From the NCBI GenBank assembly GCA_036401895.1, contig DASWTW010000217.1, positions 1-42,460 on the forward strand: a stretch of 42,460 nt of DNA. Reading direction: 5' to 3'. Positions 7,527 through 15,142 of the stretch are shown piece by piece. Within the stretch, counting starts at the first letter, position 1. The number at the start of each line of letters is the position of its first letter. The notes beneath the pieces were generated by a model. The model was not told the origin of the DNA. It made no database searches and worked only from the letters and a program-made list of their open reading frames with translations. The stretch comes from LB3-1 sp036401895. GTDB taxonomy: Bacteria; Chloroflexota; Chloroflexia; Chloroflexales; Kallotenuaceae. Position numbers and translations under genes: made by a program.

Positions 7527-10271
7527 ATGCGTGTCCTAGAAACCCGAGTCTACCGTGGCCCGAATCCATACGGCTACCGTCCCGTCATTCGTTTCAAGCT
7601 CGATCTCGGACCGCTGGAGGAGTATCCTTCCAGCAAGCTCGACACCTTCTCGGATCGGCTGTTGGAGCTGATCCCGACGCTGCATGAGCATGGCTGCTCC
7701 TACGGCGAGCCCGGCGGCTTCGTGCGGCGGCTGCGCGAGGGCACCTGGATCGGCCATATTGCCGAGCATATCGCGCTGGAGCTACAGTGCCTGTCCGGCA
7801 CGCCCGTGACCTACGGCAAGACGCGTGGCGCAGGCGAGGAGCGCGGCGTCTACTACGTGGTCTACTCGTACATCGAGGAGCGCGTGGGTATGTTGTCGGC
7901 GCGGCTGGCGCTGCGGCTGGTCAATCATCTGCTGCCGGCTGAGCTGCAAGGCGTGCAGGGCCTGGAGCTGCTCACGCCGGAGCGCGCGGGGAACGTTACC
8001 GAGCCTGACGCGCCCTTTGATTACAAGGCCGAGCTTGAGGAGCTGATCCGCCTGACGGAGCGGCTGGCGCTGGGTCCGACGACCATGTCGCTGGTGGATG
8101 AGGCGCGCCGGCGCGGCGTTCCGGCGATCCGCCTGGACGACCATAGCCTGGTCCAGCTGGGCTACGGCAAGCACCAGAAGCGCATTCGCGCCAGCGTCAC
8201 CAGCCACACTTCGCATATTGCGGTCGAGACGGCCAGCGATAAAGAGTTGACCAATAAGCTGCTCGACGATGTGGGCCTGCCCGTGCCGCGCAATCGGCTG
8301 GTGCGCTCCGCCGACGATGCGGTCGCCGCCGCCGAGCGGATCGGCTATCCCGTGGTCACCAAGCCGCTGGATGTCAGCCACGGTCGCGGCGTGTCGCTGA
8401 ACCTGCAAGACGCCGAGCAGGTGCGCTGGGGCTACGAGCAGGCGGCGCAATATCGATCGGCGGTGCTGGTCGAGCGCTACCTGCATGGCAAGGATTATCG
8501 CGTGCTGGTCGTCAACGATCAGGTGATCGCGGTGGCGGAGCGCGTGCCGGCGCATGTCGTCGGCGACGGCAAGCACACGATCGCCGAGCTGATCGAGATC
8601 ACGAATCGCGATCCCCGGCGCGGCATCGGCCACGAGAAAGTCTTGACGCGGCTGACGATCAATGATCAGGCCAATCGCTTGCTGGAGCAGGCTGGTTTGA
8701 CGCTCGAAAGCGTGCTGCCCGAGGGCGAGGTCTTCTTCCTGCGCTCGACGGCCAACATTTCCACGGGCGGCACCGCGATTGATCGCACCCACGAGATCCA
8801 CTACGACAATCTTGAGATCGCCCGGCGTGCGGCGCGGGTGGTTGGCCTGGACATCGCCGGCATCGACATTATCTCGCCGAATATCGCCGAGTCGCTGCGC
8901 GAGACCGGCGGCGGGATCGTCGAGGTCAACGCCGGGCCGGGCTTCCGCATGCATTTGCAGCCATCTGAGGGTACGCCGCGCAATGTCGCCAAGCCCGTGA
9001 TCGATATGCTGTTTCCGCGCAACACCCAGAGCCGCATTCCAATCGTGTCGATCACCGGCACCAACGGCAAGACGACGACCTCACGCATGGTCGCGCATAT
9101 TCTCAAGATGCATGGCCTGCGCACAGGTCTGACGACTACCGACGGTATCTATATCGACGGCGAGCTGTACATGCGCGGCGATCTGACCGGGCCGTGGAGC
9201 GCGCGCATGGCGCTCAAAGATCCGACGATCGAGGCCGCGGTGCTTGAGACGGCGCGCGGTGGCATTCTGCGCGAAGGGCTGGGCTTCGATCGCTGTGATG
9301 TCGGCGCGGTGCTCAACGTGCAGGCCGATCATCTCGGGCTGCGTGGCGTCGAGACGCTGGAAGACCTGGCGCGCATCAAGTCGCTGGTGGTCGAAGTGGT
9401 GCATAAAACCGGCTCAAGCGTGCTCAACGCCGACGATCCGCTGACGCTGAGCATGCGCGATCGCGCCGGTGGCCGGATCGTGCTCTTCTCGATGCATGGC
9501 GGCGACAATGGCTCCGAGGCGCTGCGTGAGCATATCGCCGAGGGCGGCGTGGCGGTGGTGTTGCAGCAGGGCGTGCGCGGCGATATGATCGCGGTGTACG
9601 ACGCCGAGCAGTATATTCCGCTGCTGTGGACGCATCTGATCCCGGCGACGCTGGAAGGCAAGGCCCGCGTCAACGTGGCCAACGCGCTGGCGGCGGCGGC
9701 GATCACGTATGCGCTGGACGTGCCGGTCGAGACGATCCGCCAGGCGCTGCGAACCTTCACAACCTCGTTCTACCAGACGCCGGGACGGCTGAATATCTTC
9801 GACGAGCATCCATTCCGCGTGATCATGGACTACGGCCACAATCCGGCTGCGCTTGAGCACATGGTCGATCTGGTATCCAGGCTGCGATCGAATCATAAGC
9901 AGGTGATCGGCGTGATCTCGGGGCCTGGCGATCGCCGCGATCAAGATCTGCTCCGTCTGGGCGAGCTGGGCGCCAAAATGTTCGACCGGATGATTATCAA
10001 GCAGGATACCAATCTGCGCGGGCGCAAAGCCGGCGAGGCGGTCGGGCTGGTCAAGCAGGGTGCGCTGAGCGGCGGCCTGAGCGAAGACCAGATCACGACG
10101 ATCCTGTCCGAGGTCGAAGCTGTGGATCATGCCTTGAAGCAGGCCCAGCCACAAGATCTGGTGGTTGTCTTCGCCGATCAGGTCACGCCGGTCTGGAAGC
10201 GCATCATCTACTTCAACCGCGACAAATTCGGCGTCGGCGCCGGGCAGAAGGACGAGCCGGTCGGCGCGTAA
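7527..10271 (+). CDS. cphA: Cyanophycin synthetase
   Basis: 914 residues; ATG 7527 has GAGGT 6 nt upstream and gives the family N-terminus MRVLETRVYRGPNPYG. Family length is about 870-900. The N-terminal domain (1-160) is followed by an ATP-grasp domain (about 220-480; KPLDVSHGRGV, GGGIVEVNAGPGFRMH) that adds Asp to the chain end, and a Mur-ligase domain (about 490-890; P-loop GTNGKTTTSRM near residue 510, ETARGGILREGLGF, and DYGHNPAALEHM) that attaches Arg to the Asp side chain. Both use ATP in the cytosol. The whole CphA1 architecture appears intact. With cyanophycinase upstream this makes a nitrogen-storage module. A terminator follows 24 nt after the stop. Confidence 0.95.
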   Translation: MRVLETRVYRGPNPYGYRPVIRFKLDLGPLEEYPSSKLDTFSDRLLELIPTLHEHGCSYGEPGGFVRRLREGTWIGHIAEHIALELQCLSGTPVTYGKTRGAGEERGVYYVVYSYIEERVGMLSARLALRLVNHLLPAELQGVQGLELLTPERAGNVTEPDAPFDYKAELEELIRLTERLALGPTTMSLVDEARRRGVPAIRLDDHSLVQLGYGKHQKRIRASVTSHTSHIAVETASDKELTNKLLDDVGLPVPRNRLVRSADDAVAAAERIGYPVVTKPLDVSHGRGVSLNLQDAEQVRWGYEQAAQYRSAVLVERYLHGKDYRVLVVNDQVIAVAERVPAHVVGDGKHTIAELIEITNRDPRRGIGHEKVLTRLTINDQANRLLEQAGLTLESVLPEGEVFFLRSTANISTGGTAIDRTHEIHYDNLEIARRAARVVGLDIAGIDIISPNIAESLRETGGGIVEVNAGPGFRMHLQPSEGTPRNVAKPVIDMLFPRNTQSRIPIVSITGTNGKTTTSRMVAHILKMHGLRTGLTTTDGIYIDGELYMRGDLTGPWSARMALKDPTIEAAVLETARGGILREGLGFDRCDVGAVLNVQADHLGLRGVETLEDLARIKSLVVEVVHKTGSSVLNADDPLTLSMRDRAGGRIVLFSMHGGDNGSEALREHIAEGGVAVVLQQGVRGDMIAVYDAEQYIPLLWTHLIPATLEGKARVNVANALAAAAITYALDVPVETIRQALRTFTTSFYQTPGRLNIFDEHPFRVIMDYGHNPAALEHMVDLVSRLRSNHKQVIGVISGPGDRRDQDLLRLGELGAKMFDRMIIKQDTNLRGRKAGEAVGLVKQGALSGGLSEDQITTILSEVEAVDHALKQAQPQDLVVVFADQVTPVWKRIIYFNRDKFGVGAGQKDEPVGA

Positions 10272-10294
10272 CAATTCCCGAACAACATAGAATC

Positions 10295-10325
10295 AAAAAG
10301 GAGCGGGCCACAATCCGCTCCTTTT
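10295..10325. terminator. Bidirectional terminator between cphA and the DinB-like gene
   Basis: AAAAGGAGCGG and CCGCTCCTTTT form an 11-bp stem with an 8-nt loop, with A and T runs at the two ends, so it can stop both convergent transcripts. Confidence 0.85.
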
Positions 10326-10345
10326 CGTTGCTCGCATCTGGGGTG

Positions 10346-10864
10346 CTAGCTCCCGGTGTACGCTCTCCAGCCCGGCTCCGAGCCCAGGCGCTGGCCGAGG
10401 ATCATGCGTAGCTGCGCGCCGTGCTCCTGGACGTGGCGCATGCTGTTGAGCAGCAGCTCCGCAAAGCTGAGCGAGCCCCAGGGGAACGTGCAGCGTCGAT
10501 TGGCCTCCTCGTCGGTCAGCGCTTCAAGCGTCGTCTGGCACTTGCGGCGGCAGTAGGCAAGATAGCTTTGTAGCTCAGCTTTGGTGTAGGCCGGCTCAGG
10601 GACCACGCCCGCCGGATCGAACTCGTCCAGCGTAAACGGTGCTGGCGGCGCAAAGCCTTCGACTTCGCCGGTCAGATAAAAATCCAGCCAGAAGAGCGTA
10701 TGATAGGCCACATACCAGAACTCCGAAAGATCCGGCCGATCCGTATGCTCGCCCCACATAGTAGCGTGCCATAGCTCGTCGGGACAATCGCCGATCGCCT
10801 TATCGAGCATGTGGATCGAGGCTTCGAACTGGCTCCAAATAATTGTCGACCACGGTACTGTCAC
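10346..10864 (-). CDS. DinB-like four-helix protein
   Basis: 172 residues from GTG at 10864, chosen because AGGAG lies 7 nt upstream; the frame continues to a TTG at 10885 without support. Features are those of the DinB/YfiT-like metal-dependent superfamily: N-terminal helix, a His in AYHTLFWLDFYLTGE, and a C-terminal HVQEHGAQL pair of histidines that would complete a three-His metal site. Members are thiol transferases (bacillithiol or mycothiol) or uncharacterised. The C-terminal MRHVQEHGAQLRMILGQ is typical of the subgroup annotated only as DinB family. It starts 36 nt downstream of the receiver-RodZ gene on the same strand, so may be co-transcribed. The reaction is unknown. Confidence 0.75.
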   Translation of the reverse strand: MTVPWSTIIWSQFEASIHMLDKAIGDCPDELWHATMWGEHTDRPDLSEFWYVAYHTLFWLDFYLTGEVEGFAPPAPFTLDEFDPAGVVPEPAYTKAELQSYLAYCRRKCQTTLEALTDEEANRRCTFPWGSLSFAELLLNSMRHVQEHGAQLRMILGQRLGSEPGWRAYTGS

Positions 10865-10900
10865 AGATAATCTCCTGATAAGCAATCTATTCGACGTGCG

Positions 10901-12028
10901 CTACGGACCGGCCGTCGCAGTGACATTGGGATCAACCGTCGGCGCGAGCGTCGGCGTGCTGGTGGGGGCCGTCGTCGGCGTGAGCGTTGGCGTCGATGTC
11001 GGCGTGGCGGTCGCGGTGGGTGTCAGCGTCGGCGGCGGCGTGATCGTGGGCGTGGCGGTCGCGGTGGGCGGGTTGATCATGGTGCGCAGATTCGTGTTGA
11101 GCGCGATCACCTGATCCGGCACCAGCACCCACAGGCTGCCCAGCCCGAGAATCAGCGCCAGCAGCGACGAGACTCCGATCACGATCCAGCGCGGGATTTC
11201 GCGAGGCTCGGGCTTGCCGCCGAGATGCGCCAGCGGCTGCACCGGAAGATCCGCGAACTCTTCGCGATAATCGGCGAGAGCGTGCTCGACGTCGAGGCCC
11301 AGGTACTGGACGTAGGTGCGCAGCATCTGCTCGGCCATGCCGCGTGGCAGCATCCCGAAGCGAGTTTCTTCCATGGCCTGGAGATACCAGATCCGCAGCT
11401 TGGTGTCTAGCTCTACCTGCACCAGCGAAAGGTTACCGCGCTGTCGAGCGGCGCGCAGACGTGGCCCCAGCGGCAGCTCCTCGATGTTGCCCGCGTAGGT
11501 CTCCACTGCGGCGCGCTCCTGAAGCAGCGAGTGCTCGTCGGCGAGGCCCATAAAGAGCGGCGCGTCGGGATCAAACTCTTCGTCGGGGTAGCCGGCGGCG
11601 GGCGGCGGCGCGACCTGCTGTCTGGCTGCGGGGCTCGGCGTGGCGGGCGGCACAGCCTGGCGCTGGCTCGGCGCCTCGCGCAGGCGCGTGCGGATGCGGG
11701 CCATCAGCTCGTTAGTCCGAAACGGCTTGGTCAGATAATCGACCGCTCCCAGATCCAGCGCGGCGACAATATCTTCTTCCAGCCCATGGCCGCTGGCGAC
11801 AATCACGGGCAAGTTGCGCAGGGTCGTTAGCTCGCGCAGAAAATCCCAGCCGCGTCCATGCTCGGTCTCAACTTCGAGCAACACAATATCGATCATCTCG
11901 GTGGCGACATAGCGGCCCGCCTGATCAAGCCGGCTGGCGCGCAGCACACGATGACCTTCGGCCTCCAGCGTTGCTCCGAGCGATGAAAGCAGATTAACAT
12001 CGTCGTCGACGACAAGGATCGTTGGCAC
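10901..12028 (-). CDS. Pseudo-receiver fused to RodZ-like HTH, membrane anchor and Thr/Pro tail
   Basis: 375 residues from GTG 12028 (AGAGG about 8 nt upstream). Order: receiver domain (1-120) with VVDDD, Ser79 and Lys101 in LTKPF, but Glu52 in IVLLEVE where the phospho-acceptor Asp is expected; a Pro/Ala-rich linker; a RodZ-type HTH_25 domain (about 185-260; LRAARQRGNLSLVQVELDTKLRIWYLQAMEE in part); one transmembrane helix (about 277-303, IVIGVSSLLALILGLGSLWVL); and an outer tail of about 60 residues of Thr, Pro and Ala. RodZ links the MreB cytoskeleton to the envelope; here a degenerate receiver replaces ordinary input and may dock a partner constitutively. No mreB is nearby. The RodZ assignment rests on the HTH plus TM layout; a membrane-bound transcription regulator is the alternative. 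Confidence 0.78.
   Translation of the reverse strand: MPTILVVDDDVNLLSSLGATLEAEGHRVLRASRLDQAGRYVATEMIDIVLLEVETEHGRGWDFLRELTTLRNLPVIVASGHGLEEDIVAALDLGAVDYLTKPFRTNELMARIRTRLREAPSQRQAVPPATPSPAARQQVAPPPAAGYPDEEFDPDAPLFMGLADEHSLLQERAAVETYAGNIEELPLGPRLRAARQRGNLSLVQVELDTKLRIWYLQAMEETRFGMLPRGMAEQMLRTYVQYLGLDVEHALADYREEFADLPVQPLAHLGGKPEPREIPRWIVIGVSSLLALILGLGSLWVLVPDQVIALNTNLRTMINPPTATATPTITPPPTLTPTATATPTSTPTLTPTTAPTSTPTLAPTVDPNVTATAGP
10920..11075. repeat. Low-complexity Thr/Pro-coding repeat
   Basis: Six-base-scale repeats of ACC/ACG/CCG codons (read on the minus strand) encode the Thr/Pro tail of the receiver-RodZ protein. The plus strand shows a matching Val/Gly open frame that is only its shadow. 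Confidence 0.7.
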
Positions 12029-12109
12029 GAGTAATACCTCTGGAATAGAACAGTAGCAACATCGCCCGCATGGCACGCGTTCTCGCGCCTGGTGAGCGCA
12101 CGGCTGTGC

Positions 12110-12118
12110 ATTATAGCA
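12110..12118 (-). promoter_or_regulatory. Extended -10 promoter of the receiver-RodZ gene
   Basis: On the minus strand the sequence reads TGCTATAAT, a consensus extended -10. Transcription would start near 12103, leaving a leader of about 75 nt before GTG 12028. The flanks (TGCTATAATGCAC) closely match the nfo promoter on the other strand. Confidence 0.55.
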
Positions 12119-12140
12119 TGAGTCCGCCCCTACCCTACGA

Positions 12141-12252
12141 AATGAACAAAGGAACAAACGAACAAGGGAACAAAGAACTAACACAAGCTTGATCATTTGA
12201 TCATTTGTGCGCCGGGCGCCCTCTGGGCATGGCACCCGGTTCCTTTGTTCTG
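12141..12252. repeat. GAACAAA-type intergenic repeat with perfect 12-nt inverted arms
   Basis: GAACAAAGGAAC (12144-12155) is mirrored by GTTCCTTTGTTC (12239-12250) around an 83-nt core. The left side has further GAACAA units; the core has a direct repeat TTGATCATTTGATCAT (12189-12204). It lies in the divergent gap between the receiver-RodZ gene and nfo. Confidence 0.65.
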
Positions 12253-12274
12253 TATATTCCTCGCTTGCCAGCAG

Positions 12275-12293
12275 TGCTATAATGCGCTTCATG
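12275..12293 (+). promoter_or_regulatory. Extended -10 promoter abutting the nfo start (leaderless)
   Basis: TGCTATAAT (12275-12283) is followed 7 nt later by ATG 12291. No Shine-Dalgarno can fit. The transcript should begin at or within a base or two of the start codon. Confidence 0.55.
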
Positions 12294-13160
12294 AATTTTG
12301 GCGCACATATGTCAGTCTCCGGCGGACTACACACCGCATTTGCGCGCGGCGAGACGGTCGGCTGCCGGACGATGCAGATCTTCAGCAAAAACGAGCGGCA
12401 GTGGAACGCCAAGCCCCTCGACGATGAAGCGATTCAAAAGTTCAAGGCGGAGCAGGAGCGCACAGGCATCGGCCCGTTGATCGTACATGACTCGTATTTG
12501 ATCAACCTGGCCTCGCCCAAAGACGACCTGTGGGAGAAATCGATCGCGGCGTTTGGACATGAGCTGGAGCGCTGTGAGCAGCTCGGCATTCCGTATCTGG
12601 TAACCCATCCGGGCGCGCATACCGGCTCCGGCTGCGACACAGGTCTTGCGCGCGAGGTCGAGGCGCTGAACCGGCTGTTTGCCGAGGGCGTCGGCGGTGA
12701 TACCATGGTGCTGCTGGAGACCACGGCGGGCCAGGGAACCTGTCTCGGCGGTCGCTTTGAGGAGCTGGCCTGGCTGATCGAGAACGTCTCGCATCCAGAG
12801 CGGGTAGGAGTGTGCGTAGATACGTGCCACATCTTTGCGGCCGGCTACGACTTCCGCACGCCCGAGGGCTACGAGGCTGTCTTTGATCGGCTGATTGGCC
12901 TGATCGGCTCCGAGCGCATCAAGGCGTTTCATCTCAACGACAGCAAGGGCACGCTTGGTAGCCATCTCGATCGGCACACCGGGATCGGCGAGGGCGAGAT
13001 CGGCATCGAAGGCTTTCGGCTGCTGGTCAACGATCCGCGCTTCATGGAGCTGCCGATGGTGCTGGAAACACCCAAAGAGCCGGACGAGTCCGCAGATATT
13101 CGCAATCTGACGCTGCTGCGCAGCCTTCGAGCACCAGCGGCGTCGGCGGCGGAAAAATAA
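12291..13160 (+). CDS. nfo: Endonuclease IV (AP endonuclease)
   Basis: 289 residues from ATG 12291, giving the family N-terminus MNFGAHMSVSGG; the frame extends upstream to 12207, but that part contains the promoter. It is a TIM-barrel enzyme with three Zn ions that incises DNA 5' of abasic sites in base excision repair. Metal-site motifs are present in order: THPGAHTGSG, LLETTAGQG, GVCVDTCHIFAAGYD, FHLNDSKG, HLDRHTGIGEGEIG and LETPKEPDES. Length is normal (280-290). A small membrane protein gene follows after 16 nt and may share the transcript. Confidence 0.95.
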   Translation: MNFGAHMSVSGGLHTAFARGETVGCRTMQIFSKNERQWNAKPLDDEAIQKFKAEQERTGIGPLIVHDSYLINLASPKDDLWEKSIAAFGHELERCEQLGIPYLVTHPGAHTGSGCDTGLAREVEALNRLFAEGVGGDTMVLLETTAGQGTCLGGRFEELAWLIENVSHPERVGVCVDTCHIFAAGYDFRTPEGYEAVFDRLIGLIGSERIKAFHLNDSKGTLGSHLDRHTGIGEGEIGIEGFRLLVNDPRFMELPMVLETPKEPDESADIRNLTLLRSLRAPAASAAEK

Positions 13161-13176
13161 CATCCAGAGAGTTTGT

Positions 13177-13599
13177 ATGACGCAACAACAATTTCGCTGG
13201 CTGCTGCTGGCAATCGCCAGTGGACTGCTCACCTTCGTCGTCGTCCGCCGTCGCCAACAGCTGGCCGCGGCGCTGCCCCAGCCGATCATCGATCAGGCTG
13301 AGCGCTTTGTGATCCCGTGGACCGCGCTGGAGCGCAATAAGTCGGCCAGTGCCAGCGCTGAGCAACCTGCCGAAGAAGAAAGCCCGGACGAGCAGAACGG
13401 CGAGGAAGAGCAGAGCGATGACGGCGTGATGCGGCGCAAGGTCAGCAGCGGCTATCGCATCAGCTTCAACGGCCGGCGCTACGGCCCGCTGCCTGAGAAT
13501 CTCGTTGGCGAGTACGTCGAGGTCGAGGAGCGCGACGGCCTGCTGTTTGTGCTGCACGAAGGCCAGCCGATCGCCAACTTCGAGCTGCAAAGCTCGTAG
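13177..13599 (+). CDS. Small membrane-anchored protein with integrase-like C-terminal barrel
   Basis: 140 residues; ATG 13177 lies 16 nt after nfo. Residues about 7-24 (FRWLLLAIASGLLTFVVV) form one membrane helix followed by three Arg, so the rest probably faces the cytosol. Residues about 50-85 are a highly acidic Glu/Asp/Ser/Gln linker. The last 55 residues (MRRKVSSGYRISFNGRRYGPLP, then NLVGEYVEVEERDGLLFVL and HEGQPIANFEL) resemble the small beta-barrel at the C-terminus of IS481/Mu-type DDE transposases, which normally binds DNA. No transposase catalytic core is present, so it is not an insertion sequence. Resemblance is by eye only; an unrelated SH3-like barrel is possible. Function unknown. 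Confidence 0.7.
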   Translation: MTQQQFRWLLLAIASGLLTFVVVRRRQQLAAALPQPIIDQAERFVIPWTALERNKSASASAEQPAEEESPDEQNGEEEQSDDGVMRRKVSSGYRISFNGRRYGPLPENLVGEYVEVEERDGLLFVLHEGQPIANFELQSS

Positions 13600-13649
13600 C
13601 CTGGCGCAAGCCCAGAACGAGTCGCCGGCATCAGGTTTGGCTTACAACA

Positions 13650-13701
13650 AAACCTCCGAGCGCAGAATTGGACTATAACGCCAGTTCCGGCTCGGAGGTT
13701 T
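13650..13701. terminator. Long bidirectional terminator hairpin
   Basis: AAACCTCCGAGC (13650-13661) pairs perfectly with GCTCGGAGGTTT (13690-13701). Inside, AGAATTGG and CCAGTTCC continue the stem with one bulge and a few mismatches or wobbles, so the full hairpin is about 20 bp with a 9-nt loop. It separates two convergent genes. Confidence 0.8.
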
Positions 13702-13740
13702 GATTTCTTGGCCCTTTCCTCTGTGCGGTTACCGCGCCGC

Positions 13741-14814
13741 CTACACCGCAGCAACGCGATCGGCTGCCAGCAGCGCTACAACCTGGGCCAGGGTGGGCGG
13801 CGTGTCGGTAACGACAATGTTGCTCCCCGCAGCCACGTTTGCCTGGACGGTTCCTGTAATTGTATATCCAACGGTTGTTGAGCTCAGGACTGTCACCTGT
13901 GTGCCGTTTGATACAGCCTCGGCGACCTGTTGTAGGAACGTGGCCGGGAGCGCCTCCCCGTTCATGGTTCCTGAGAGCTGGAAGTCCAGCGCGACATTCG
14001 CGGTTGCATGCTCATCAGCATCAATGATGACCGAAATATACTTTGTCTCACCAGGCTGGAGCGTGACAACCAGCTTTTCAGAAACGGTATAGTGGTGGCT
14101 TTTGGTCGATGTCGCAGCCGTCGAGTAGGTGTAACCATATTGGAAGCTCAGCTCAAGCTTGAACTCGCCGCCACTGCCGAACCAATTGACTTTGGAGGAA
14201 TATGAAATCTTTGTGCCAACCTGGAACGAGTGGGTGTCGGTAACACTGGCCTCGGCTTGCTCCTGATATTCGTAGGTGATCTCGGGCGTATAGGTTACGG
14301 GCTCAGATCCCGTATTCTGAATTGTTGAGGTCTTTGCGATCTGCGGGGTTGGCATGGCAGTATTGGGTATGACACTGCCACTGGCGATGCTCAACGCAAA
14401 GGTGTAAAACAGCGGCTGGACCTGGCATTGCAGCCAGGAGTAGGTGGGAATATCAACGCTGGCAAGCTGAGGATGATCCCGCTCTAGCGGGCAAGGCGTG
14501 CCGGCTTGCTGAAACTTGCCGCTGGACGTTAATCGTCCAGCTTGGGGAGTGCTTTCCAGCCAGAAGAATGGCTGATACCAAACATCGGTGCCATCCTGGA
14601 AGAGGTTGAAGCCAATTGACCAGCTTTCATTGGAGTTGGTTTTATAGATCGTCTTCGAGAATTGGGCGGGCAGCTCCTGGGTATTGAGCTTGGTTACGCC
14701 TGTCACCATCGGAGAGGGAAAGGTACTATCGAGATCGATTTCATATTGAAATATAACCTCGTCTGGGCCGAGCGGAAGTAACGCTGCCAGATCGGCGGGT
14801 GTTACTTGATTCAT
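13741..14814 (-). CDS. Aerolysin-like (ETX/MTX2 family) pore-forming protein
   Basis: 357 residues; ATG 14814 has AGGAGG about 7 nt upstream. Residues about 160-285 show the aerolysin-fold layout: TSTIQNTGSEPVTYTP, then alternating Ser/Thr and hydrophobic strands (THSFQVGTKISYSSKVNWFG), the insertion-loop-like GSGGEFKLELSFQYGYTYS, a Ser/Thr-rich TAATSTKSHHYTVS, and LQPGETKYISVIID. Family members (epsilon toxin, MTX2, parasporin-2) oligomerise and insert a beta-barrel in target membranes. The N-terminal 150 residues, presumed receptor-binding, are not recognised. There is no signal peptide, so export would be by lysis or a non-Sec route, or it acts inside the cell. It is divergent from an NB-ARC regulator with operator-like palindromes between. 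The family call rests on motif pattern only. Confidence 0.72.
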   Translation of the reverse strand: MNQVTPADLAALLPLGPDEVIFQYEIDLDSTFPSPMVTGVTKLNTQELPAQFSKTIYKTNSNESWSIGFNLFQDGTDVWYQPFFWLESTPQAGRLTSSGKFQQAGTPCPLERDHPQLASVDIPTYSWLQCQVQPLFYTFALSIASGSVIPNTAMPTPQIAKTSTIQNTGSEPVTYTPEITYEYQEQAEASVTDTHSFQVGTKISYSSKVNWFGSGGEFKLELSFQYGYTYSTAATSTKSHHYTVSEKLVVTLQPGETKYISVIIDADEHATANVALDFQLSGTMNGEALPATFLQQVAEAVSNGTQVTVLSSTTVGYTITGTVQANVAAGSNIVVTDTPPTLAQVVALLAADRVAAV

Positions 14815-14891
14815 ACTGGTTCCTCCTGTTGCGGTTAATCACTGCTCAATCGAGCGTGGCTGTATTACACCATCAGCAGACCGCCGAGCAG

Positions 14892-14918
14892 TGTCGGTTT
14901 TCGACATAAAAAGCGACA
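14892..14918. promoter_or_regulatory. Operator-like palindrome with an extra half-site
   Basis: TGTCGGTTTTCGACA (14892-14906) is a perfect TGTCG-N5-CGACA palindrome. A second CGACA follows at 14914-14918, 12 nt on, and a further TGTCG overlaps the -35 of the regulator promoter at 14939-14943. The arrangement suits a dimeric regulator controlling both divergent genes. Confidence 0.45.
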
Positions 14919-14937
14919 TTATTTTGGGAATTGGCGA

Positions 14938-14967
14938 TTGTCGATCGTGGAACTGCCATGCTATACT
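14938..14967 (+). promoter_or_regulatory. Promoter of the XRE-NB-ARC regulator
   Basis: TTGTCG (14938-14943), 18-nt spacer, TATACT (14962-14967) with TGC directly before it (extended -10). The leader to ATG 15143 would be about 170 nt. Confidence 0.5.
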
Positions 14968-15142
14968 GGGTAGGAATTCCGGCGCGTCCTGCCGGAGTAG
15001 TCTTCCTGACGTGTACAGCATCCATCGATTTGTTAGCTCATGCTGGCCATGCGGTCTGAGCCGTACATCTCCGCCAAATCTCTGCCAGCGATAACGAATA
15101 CGTGAACTCGATCAGCGATCGAGCCTGAGCAAAGGCAAGCTG

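Larger units (their letters stand above)
14815..15142. other. 328-bp divergent intergenic region, toxin-like gene to regulator
   Basis: It holds the toxin gene ribosome site (complement of TCCTCCTG at 14821-14828), a palindrome and extra half-sites (14892-14943), and a plus-strand promoter (14938-14967). A 67-codon plus-strand frame at 14891-15094 overlaps the operator, is Ser/Cys-rich and has no ribosome site, so it is not called as a gene. Confidence 0.6.

Noticed and set aside
10809..11114. Plus-strand Val/Gly-rich open frame
   Set aside because: It is the antisense shadow of the Thr/Pro-coding repeat of the receiver-RodZ gene.
12207..12290. Upstream extension of nfo
   Set aside because: It contains the consensus -10 element and lacks similarity to the endonuclease IV N-terminus.
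13177..13599. Remnant of an insertion sequence
   Set aside because: No catalytic DDE core, no terminal inverted repeats; the frame is intact with a membrane helix and a plausible start.
14891..15094. 67-codon plus-strand frame before the NB-ARC gene
   Set aside because: It overlaps the operator and promoter, has no ribosome site and an unlike composition.
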